A DNA stretch of 64,000 bases from Rutpela maculata. Lineage: Eukaryota > Arthropoda > Insecta > Coleoptera > Cerambycidae. Below are positions 56,495 to 64,000 of the stretch, one piece after another. The notes beneath the pieces were generated by a model. It saw nothing but the letters and a program-made list of their open reading frames with translations. It searched no databases and was not told where the DNA came from. Made by a program: the position numbers and the translations under genes. The stretch is from positions 125,547,639 through 125,611,638 of the forward strand of contig OW386292.2 of NCBI GenBank assembly GCA_936432065.2, read 5' to 3'. Position 1 is the first letter of the stretch. Every line of letters starts with the position of its first letter.

Positions 56495-56625
56495 TATTTG
56501 CTTGGAGCCAATTCGGCTCCAAGCTAAAAATGCATATACAAACATTAAAAATGAGAATAAACTTGAAAAACTTAAAATTTAAGGTTATGTTAGATACATG
56601 ATGCAGATGCCCTATCCGAATATTA
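56495..56625 (-). mobile_element. 3' end fragment of the 28985-34260 family
   Basis: The reverse complement matches 34100-34220: GGCTCCAAGC, AATGAGAATAAACTTG and TAACATAACCT in inverted order. No coding part. Confidence 0.7.
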
Positions 56626-57107
56626 ACCGAACCTCATGACGTTTCTGAATTTTACATCTCGTCTGGAAACCTGCCAATGAGACTATTTCAGTGTTGCCTA
56701 ATGTATATGAATGTTTAACGTTAGAGGAAATGCTTTAATTATTTCACTAAGGAATGTCTACTTTTTATCTCCGCTTTTGAAAATAATGAATTTCCATTGA
56801 ATAATACCACCTACTATAATAAAAATGATAACAATTAACAGAAGAAATATGTCAGCTCCCAACAAATAACGACACTTGGCAACAATAAAGTAAATAGATA
56901 GGTTATATTCTCTTATTTATGATTTACGTTGTGATCGTACGGATCTAGGATTTTGACTTCAAAACTGTGTTTCTTATTAATTATTTAAAAGTGTGTGTGT
57001 GTGTGTGTGTACTGTGTAGACATTAAAAAAATGGAGACAGATTTTGAGAAGGCAGCAAGTGATAATCTCCCTATTATTGACAGTGAAATGGTGAATGATT
57101 TATTGCT
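56626..57107. other. Noncoding gap with (GT)n
   Basis: A (GT)n run lies at 56992-57010. No gene. Confidence 0.4.
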
Positions 57108-57240
57108 AACCTAACTCTCATTTTTAAGTCTTCCCTATTTTGCAGAGAAGTTTTATAAACCATTTCCTTGAGATGGCCCCATATGAAAAAATCAAGTGGC
57201 GTAAGATCCGGACACCTCGGGGGCCATCTAATTGGTAAAA
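57108..57240 (-). pseudogene. Mariner-like transposase fragment
   Basis: The minus strand reads PIRWPPRCPDLTPLDFFIWG and HLKEMVYKTSL, the block around the third catalytic aspartate of insect IS630/Tc1-type transposases. Only about 45 codons survive. Confidence 0.75.
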
Positions 57241-57789
57241 GTGAAATATGAATAAATATTTTACAAATGGATAAAATTTAAAATTAGTGTTTCTATCTTA
57301 GTTTTTGTGATTTCGTGGATTTAGTCTAGAGATTTTTCTTTAATTTAAAAATTGTACAGTCTCTTCGGTTACTGATTAGAACAAAACAAATATGAAACAC
57401 AAAATTGTGTGATATTACAGCACACTAAGCATTAATTACCGCTACATTTCATACCATAGCCAACTTGACTTAATGCAATAAAATGGTTTTCAGTAGCCAT
57501 TTTAAAAACAAATGCGATCTTGCTATACATAGTTGAAAAGAGGAATTTAAGGAGAATCAGATAGGAAAAAAATATATACGGGGTGCCATTTAAAATAACA
57601 AAGTAGATGTCACTTCCGATGAAACCGGAAGTGGAAAAAATTTCTTATTTGCACTAAAAAAAGGACAATCACACATTATATAGATCTACCAAATTTCAAA
57701 ATAATATCTTTTTAAATAAACATGCTACGGGGTGTTACATATCTCCTGTGTCACCCGGCATATATATTTGTTCCATTATGTGTATTATA
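57241..57789. other. Noncoding, with mariner-type ends
   Basis: 57566-57770 contains TACGGGGTGCCATTTAAA and CACCCGGCATATA, which look like degraded mariner-type terminal repeats. No coding sequence. Confidence 0.35.
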
Positions 57790-58320
57790 ATCATGTATTT
57801 CGATGTGAAAATTATAATTATGTAAATTTCACTTTACATGTGTGAGACATTGGAAAATATATATAGATGGAACTGTAAGTATTCACATTTAGATATAATT
57901 GCCCACAGAGGAATCTCTATAGCTGAGACCACTTAATATTCTAACAGCTTTTCTTTGCAATGCAAAAACTCTACTGACACAGGACGCATGACCCCATGCC
58001 AATATTGCATAAGATATTTTTGATTGAATTAGGGCATGAAATGCTGTTACTAAAACAGGTCTGGATACTATTTTTGATAGATTACGAAGTACATATATGG
58101 ATGATGATATCTTATTGCAAACAATATCTACATGATTATGCCAAGTCAGCCTTTGATCTAAATAAATTCCAAGATATTTTACACTTTGGGGATTATTTAT
58201 TGAAGATTGAAGTACATTGTTCTCATTTTAGACATAATTGATTGGCATGGAACCAATTTGTGACCTTCGATTGTGCATCTGCTGTGATATTTTTAATGTG
58301 TTTTTGCTGTGATATTTTAA
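57790..58320 (-). mobile_element. Retrotransposon B fragment, uninterrupted
   Basis: RT tail on the minus strand: NPQSVKYLGIYLDQRLTWHN, HVDIVCNKIS, CVSRVFALQRKAVRIL. It aligns with both 5286-5754 and 7156-7260 and crosses the point where element A is inserted, giving the empty-site reference for that insertion. Confidence 0.75.
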
Positions 58321-58460
58321 AGTATAGTATACAACTCACTTCAATGGCTATTATTACCTTGGATAGTTACAACACTTGTTCGCTACACTCGCTCGAGTTG
58401 TAATCTCCATCCTCAAAAATAATAGCCTTCATTATAGCATCGTTTTACAATATACTATTA
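58321..58460. repeat. GC-cored hairpin MITE
   Basis: AGTATAGTATACAACTCACT at the left, TTTTACAATATACTATT at the right. The inner pair GGCTATTATTACC and AATAATAGCC surrounds GTTCGCTACACTCGCTCGAG. Confidence 0.6.
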
Positions 58461-58970
58461 TTACCATATAGTGCCATTTATAAGCATTTAGGAGCCTTCT
58501 AGGGTCCAAAATTGCATGCATAAGTGCATAATATGCGTGCATAGGGAACAAACAGTAAAGTTGAATATTTAAAATTTCATGGAAAAATTTTTAGACAGGG
58601 TTTTCAAGGTCGCTGATTACAAATTTGTTGTGAAAATTGGAAAATTCAAAGTGGCTGAGTGTAAATGGTGCGAATTTCAAATATAGAAATGCGATTTCTG
58701 ACGTTTTTTTCAATTTTAACTGATAATGACGTGAAAAAAAATGTGTTTTTTGTGTAATTTTTCATTTTCTTTTACCTTCCTCCTTTAACTGCTTTACTTT
58801 AAATTAAAAAAATATTAACGACCTTGAAAACCCCAATTAAAAACGTTTTCCACGAAATTTTAAATATTCAACCGTATACTCTATGCATATTATGCACTTA
58901 TGCATGCGATTTTGGACCTTAGAGGGCTTCTAAACACTTAAAAATGGTATTATATGGTAATAAAAGTTTA
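58461..58970. repeat. 510-bp foldback
   Basis: 58461-58600 is the imperfect inverted image of 58840-58965: TAAGCATTTAGGAGCC against GGGCTTCTAAACACTTA, and TGCATAAGTGCATAATATGC against its complement. No coding sequence. Confidence 0.7.
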
Positions 58971-59335
58971 CATAATAATAAAATAATACATTTTTAATAA
59001 ATTTAATCTGTTTTGAACCGTATACATTTGAAAACAATGAAAAAGGAACAAAAATCACGTAAAATGCACATCTTTTGCATAAAAGTGCATAAAAATATAT
59101 TCCCTCACTTACTATAAGTGTCCATATTATGATTTCCTGTTTGTGTAGACCTCAAACAAGAATTCTAGGCAAAAAAATCCGATGGAGAAAAAATTTCTAC
59201 CCCAAATCCTATTTCGGCCAGACTATTGTAAAAAAAGTGGTCTTAAGCACAGTGCTCCACAGTACAAGAGTGTTTTGACTGCTTAGAACTGCACTAGTAC
59301 TTAGGAATAGCCCTGACCAGTACCATGTTTTTCAG
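58971..59335. other. Intron before the gene 2 exon at 59336
   Basis: AT-rich. It ends with the acceptor CATGTTTTTCAG. Confidence 0.4.
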
Positions 59336-59531
59336 TTGTGCACTATGTCCTTACAAAACCAAATGGCGGGGCTACCTTACTAATCATGTTAACCGGCACA
59401 GAGGGACGTATAACAAATGTAACTACTGCAACTGTCAGACGAAATCTTTGAAAAACTTGGAGAACCACATTAAAATGATACACAATGCAGGTGAAGTGGA
59501 ACTGTTGAAGTGCAAAAAATGTTCTTTTCAG
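59336..59531 (+). CDS. Zinc-finger gene 2, internal exon
   Basis: The acceptor GTTTTTCAG ends at 59335. One leading base completes the Ser codon begun by AG at the end of exon 51777. The donor TTTTCAG/GTAAGT at 59531/59532 is a strong match, phase 0. It encodes a finger CALCPYKTKW ... NHVNRH, a second KCNYCNCQTK ... NHIKMIH, and the knuckle LKCKKCSFQ, finished in exon 62416. Confidence 0.85.
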
Positions 59532-59704
59532 GTAAGTTTTTCTTGCATCTTTTGGATACTGTCAAGCCAGACAGATCCCAAGTAACAAAAGTAGAACTCT
59601 TATTACTCTTATAAATAGTATATTATGGCCACTTATATAGCAAAAATATAAAGGTACTTTATGAAAGCATCTTATACAGTTTTTTTTTACTTTATAAATA
59701 GTGG
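59532..59704. other. Intron, short AT-rich lead-in
   Basis: Nothing recognised. Confidence 0.3.
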
Positions 59705-59740
59705 AGTAACTAGAGGTTTTAACTTCGGAATAATGTCATA

Positions 59741-60570
59741 TTGAACGGATTTGTTCATCTTTGGCAGTATAATAGTAAATGCTTCACAAAAAAAGTTTCT
59801 ATATCGAGGGGGGGGGGGGGCTGTTAATTTATAGGGGGTGGATGCCACCCCTTCTCAGGGGGTGGCACTTAAAGGAAAAAAAAAACAAATTTTAAGAAGA
59901 AAAGGTTCTATGCAATTTTTAACATAAATTGATGGTTTTTAAGTTGTAACGACTTCAAAATCGCGATTTTAGCTTTAAAAAAAAGGTATTTCCAAACAGC
60001 TTTCGTCAAGTTTCTCGAAAAGTATTACTTTATCGAAAAAATGTTATAGACCAATTACAGAAAGTACAAACTGGGAATTAATTATATTTTTTGTTTATTG
60101 ATATAAGATTAATAATTTCGGAGATTGAACGGATTTGTTCATCTTTGCCAGTATAATAGTAAATGCTTCACAAAAAAAGTTTCTATATCGTGGGGGGGGG
60201 GCTTGTTAATTTATAGGGGGTGGATGCCACCCCTTCTCAGGGGGTGGCACTTAAAGGAAAAAAAATATATATATATCTATATATATATATATATATATAT
60301 ATTTATTGGAGCTGAAAAAGAAACAAATTTTAAGAAGAAAAGGTTCTATGCAATTTTTAACATAAATTGATGGTTTTTAAGTTGTAACGACTTCAAAATC
60401 GCGATTTTAGCTTTAAAAAAAAGGTATTTCCAAACAGCTTTCGTCAAGTATCTCGAAAAGTATTACTTTATCGAAAAAATGTTATAGACCAATTACAGAA
60501 AGTACAAACTGGGAATTAATTATATTTTTTGTTTATTGATATAAGATTAATAATTTCGGAGATATTTAAG
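59741..60570. repeat. Two-copy tandem duplication, period about 384 bp
   Basis: TTGAACGGATTTGTTCATCT starts at 59741 and at 60125, and both copies continue alike through GCTTCACAAAAAAAGTTTC, GGTGGATGCCACCCC and TATCGAAAAAATG. The second copy adds a (TA)n run at 60265-60302, and the poly-G lengths differ (59810 versus 60193). Confidence 0.85.
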
Positions 60571-60790
60571 TTTATTTTTCCATCATAACTTCTTTATTTC
60601 TTATGCTATAGGAACGAGTAAAAAATAATTTGAAAGCCCAATTAATTATCTTTAATTTCATTTCTTAGCATGCATGACGTAGGTGTCACAATTTCTGAGA
60701 TAAATAATAATAACAAAGTACTTTATTGGTAAAACCAAATGGCTATCGACCAAGGTCCTTCTGCCAGTTTTCTGAGATATTTAACATTTA

Positions 60791-60900
60791 ATAGTATATT
60801 ACGTAATGAGTGTTGTAAGTTACGCACGATGCCGCGTAGCGGCGAGTGCGTATTTCCATGAGTGCGTAATTGCTTTACAACTCGAATTATGTACTATACT
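60791..60900. repeat. GC-cored hairpin MITE
   Basis: ATAGTATATTACGTAATGAG pairs with the block ending AATTATGTACTAT. The centre is GATGCCGCGTAGCGGCGAGT. It has the same design as 58321-58460. Confidence 0.6.
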
Positions 60901-62415
60901 TTACCTACGATCATATTTATTTATTTATCTAGTAAAATCTGGATTTAGTTTACTTGTCAACAATATTATTCAGCAAATATTATGTCAGTTTTGACAGCGT
61001 TTGAAAATTACGTAGGCGCATTTGTTTTTTTAAACCCCGCGTCAGCGATATAAGCCACCTATAATTGCGTGTTCTGTGCGTTTTGTTTACCGTGCGATTT
61101 ATTTACAGTGCGATTTGTTTACAATATGTAAAGTTCAACTTACATATATGGCAGGTAGTGTGATTTTTACTCTTTACAGTAGTGATCGTAGGTAAACTGC
61201 ATTTTTCGTCTTATAAACGTTCGGACGCCATTTGTAAATTTTCATATTTCCGAAATTATTAAATCTATGTAAATAAATAAACAAGCGAAATTCATTATCA
61301 GTTTATGAGCTTTATTTTTGGTCTCTACACATTTTTCAATAAAACTAATATTTATTGAGAAATATCTCAAGAAGGAAAAGAAAAAGAAAATTATCGAAAA
61401 TACCTTTATAGTTTAAACTGGATTTTTTTCTAAAGCAAGTGCTGTATACAAACCAAAAAATTTGAGCATCTACATCATGCTATATATTAATGAGAAACAG
61501 TGTTTGAAATTCCTTTTTTTAAATTACTGGCTAATTACAGTAACAAAATGGCGACGTTGTTATTAAAAAAATGTGAAGATGCACATTGCTTCGGTCATAA
61601 CTTCTACAGAAACAAATAAAAAACAGTTGAAAGCTTATTTAATAACCTATTATTCTACTTATTAGCATCCTTGACGTAGGTGTCACAGTTACTGAGATAT
61701 TTAACTCTCACTCTAAATAATTATCTTATGAACACTCGTATGCCAAATGTAAACTTAAATATCTCCGAAATTATTAATCCTACATCAATAAACAAAAAAT
61801 ATAATTCATTCCCATTTTGTACTTTCTGTAATTGGTCGGTAACATTTTTTCGATAAACTAATACTTTTCGAGATACTTGACGAAAGCCGTTTAAAGCTAA
61901 AATCGCAATTTTGAAGTCGTTATAACTTAAAAACTATCAATTTATGTGAAAAATTGCATTGAACTTTTTCTTCTTAAAATTTGATTCTTTTTCAGCTTCA
62001 ATAAATATATATATATATATTTGTTAAGCATCCACTCCCTATAAATTAGCAAGCCCCCGTACAATATAGAAACTTTTCCGTGAAGCATTTACTATAATAC
62101 TACCAAAAATGAACGAAATCCGTTCAATATGACATTATTCCGAAGTTAAAACCTCTAGTTACTGTACTATACTGGTTGGCATAGTTTTTTTATACCATCT
62201 ACCTAAATTTTATAAAGCTGTCATTTTGTTTCATATCTGATCCATGTTCGACTATAAATTATGTTATGTAAAAAAAATGCCAATTTACGTCTGTATTTTG
62301 TGTGGGAAACATTTTTTGGTTTTTGTTTAATTGCCATTCTTAATGAATTATCCAAGACAACTAATGAGATTTAAAGTGTTAAATTATATCTGTTCTCTAA
62401 TATCAATTTTTTTAG

Positions 62416-62598
62416 ACCAAGTACAAGATCTCCCTAAAAAATCACCTCCAGACACACAGCGATGCAAGGAAGATGTACAAATGTCCTTTGTGTCCATTCC
62501 AAACGCCTTGCAAGCAGGTACTAAAACAATCTCATATCATCAGACACAAGAGCGAGAAAGAGGGGAGAATACACAAATGTGAATTTTGCCCATATAAG
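62416..62598 (+). CDS. Zinc-finger gene 2, internal exon
   Basis: The acceptor AATTTTTTTTAG ends at 62415 and the donor ATAAG/GTAAGA is at 62598/62599, both phase 0; 61 codons. TKYKISLKNHLQTH finishes the CKKCSFQ knuckle of the previous exon. Next come a finger YKCPLCPFQT ... SHIIRH, with one residue more than usual between the second Cys and first His, and the knuckle HKCEFCPYK for a finger completed outside the window. An internal CAG/GTACTA could act as a weak donor within this exon. Confidence 0.85.
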
Positions 62599-63604
62599 GT
62601 AAGATTTTAAAATCAGAGTTACCAAAATTTATGTCTGTCCCATTATTATTAGAACTATTCTTTCTATTTTGGTAGGTTTTATTAGAGACAAATACATTAT
62701 TCTTATCCAAATTGGGGGAGCAGGGAAAAGTGGTTAAATGGGGACATTTGTGAAGCATTTGATGACCTTTTCCATGGCCTTTTTAAATTTGACCTAGCTA
62801 TCTCCGTTTTCGAGATATTTTCAAAAAACTGAAAATTAATTATGTAGTGGTGGCAGTAATATTATTATGGTAGTAATTGCAAATACTCCTTGTGGGTGTC
62901 TGGCTTGTCTATCTACAAAGTATCAACCTCCTAGGATTGTTCTTTAATTGTAGTGACGGAGTTGGCGACTACGGGTGTGTCTGGTAGTTTCCATTTGAAT
63001 GGAGAAGACGCATGAAATGCTTGAAAAAGTGATTGCTCATAATTTCCATTATGCAGAAAGAAATTATAACAAAAGAAATTCAAAACCTAATTTGCAATCA
63101 TTTCAACTCAAATGTGTTATATGCAAAAGTTTTTAGTTTTCGTGATATTTCAATTTTTCACTTTGTATTGAAAAATCTCACATTTGCATATTCAAAATTA
63201 AATTTAAAAATTACCACTAATTCAATGGCACAGATTTTAATTTTCGTACTTAGATAACTCTTCAGCAATGCATTACTAACGGTAAAATGTCAAAAAGTAC
63301 CCAATGATCCAAAGATGCAAAAAAAATTTGTTTTTTTCGATTTTTTAATTTATGTTACAATTTATTACAAAAATTGTTTAATAAATTAATCGTAAAAATC
63401 ATCTAAATAACATCTCTTTTTTATTAGCTTTCAACGAGCTAAAAATGTTATGAAAAAAAACAACTAGTTTCACGAAAAAGTTCAATAACAGGTGAGCAGG
63501 TAGAGCGTGTTAATTGTTTGATATTTTAGAGAGAGTCCATGCGTTTAATGGTACTAGGAGTAGTTGAATCCTTCGACAAACTTCAGGATTAGTCCTTTGA
63601 CATT
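62599..63604. other. Intron of gene 2, noncoding
   Basis: AT-rich. No element ends or coding motifs recognised. AGGTGAGCAGGTAGAGC at about 63489 is faintly tRNA-like but unsupported. Confidence 0.4.
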
Positions 63605-64000
63605 ATGTCAAAAATCACTAACGAGTTAGATTCAGTTTTAGTGCAGCACTACGCTGTACACAAGCATAAGTACGTTTATTATCTGACTACTATGCAGTTC
63701 CCCAACTTTACTTTTTTCATTGTTATTCAAAATATGGGGGCTGTCCAACCCATTTTCAGATCACAATATATCAGTGGTGGGATGAAGAGTATCCAAATAA
63801 TTGGATCGGTAGGGGAGGACCAATTACTTGGCCTGCGAGATGCCCTGACTTAACTCCATTGGATTTTCATGTCTGGGGGCATATGAAGGAGTTGGTATAC
63901 AAAACATCGGTGAACTCTGTAGAACAATTGCGGCAGAGGATAATCGACAAGGTGGAACAAATGAAAAACAATTTCACTTCAAGAGTGACCAAAACAGAAG
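63605..64000 (+). pseudogene. Mariner-like transposase 3' part, runs off the window
   Basis: In one frame QNMGAVQPIFRSQYIS resembles the second catalytic block (normally QQDGAPPH) with the aspartate lost. After a shift the other frame gives EEYPNNWIGRGGP, WPARCPDLTPLDFHVWGH, then MKELVYKTSVNSVEQLRQRI and EQMKNNF up to the last base. The third catalytic aspartate, in PDLTPLD, is present. Same superfamily as 55063-55927. Inactive. Confidence 0.8.

Larger units (their letters stand above)
59705..62163. mobile_element. 2.5-kb foldback with an internal tandem duplication
   Basis: AGTAACTAGAGGTTTTAACT (59705) and its complement ending at 62163 are the outer ends. Inverted similarity continues for several hundred bases (TTCGGAATAATGTCATAT, GGGGGTGGATGCC, TAATTGGTC). 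The left arm carries a tandem duplication with a period of about 384 bp. 60703-60770 is a minus-strand retroposon tail and 60791-60900 a small hairpin. No transposase. It lies in the gene 2 intron. Confidence 0.7.

Noticed and set aside
63482..63510. tRNA gene suggested by GAGCAGGTAGAGCGTG
   Set aside because: Only a faint A-box resemblance, with no T-arm or acceptor stem at the right distance.

Overview
The window is eukaryotic, AT-rich and repeat-dominated. It carries split C2H2 zinc-finger genes with very large introns and layered transposons: CR1/Jockey-group and I-like non-LTR elements, a Tigger/pogo element, mariner-like and hAT relics, and many foldback MITEs. This mix suggests an insect, possibly a beetle. 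No sequence here fixes the species.

Host genes. Two zinc-finger genes lie on the + strand. Gene 1 shows three exons (5025-5210, 8399-8680, 10001-10234) ending in an in-frame stop; its 5' exons are not identified. Gene 2 is inferred to start with an acidic exon (27325-28115), cross a 23.4-kb intron, and continue in exons at 51475-51777, 59336-59531 and 62416-62598 before leaving the window. Splice phases agree throughout. Most introns cut a finger at the same point, just after the CxxCx(F/Y)Q knuckle. Both genes probably encode nuclear DNA-binding proteins.

Layout. 1-5 kb: tRNA-like relics, a retrotransposon fragment and a TIR element with a THAP relic. 5-10 kb: gene 1, with one retrotransposon inserted in another and a hAT relic in its introns. 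10.4-16.5 kb: a giant inverted repeat with two arms of about 2.56 kb, each carrying the same nested hAT-like element. 17-27 kb: a Helentron-like repeat, a nearly intact 5'-truncated non-LTR copy, an I-like element split by MITEs, and foldbacks. 27-28 kb: first coding exon of gene 2. 29-34 kb: a retrotransposon copy broken by insertions, including a 1.97-kb hAT-like element with an 8-bp target duplication. 35.4-39.8 kb: a nearly complete CR1/Jockey-group element with ORF1a, ORF1b and ORF2.

41.6-51.2 kb: three nested layers. A Helentron-like repeat is interrupted by a Tigger element, whose transposase gene is interrupted by a 6.8-kb TIR element of unknown class that holds more Helentron-like copies, a 30-bp minisatellite and an unrecognised zinc-knuckle ORF. 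52-64 kb: gene 2 exons among a truncated non-LTR copy, a TTAA foldback, mariner-like transposase relics and a 2.5-kb foldback with a tandem duplication.

Almost all the coding sequence is either host zinc-finger exons or transposon-derived. I found no CRISPR array, operon, rRNA or prokaryotic feature. All family names come from motif recognition and have not been checked by a database search.
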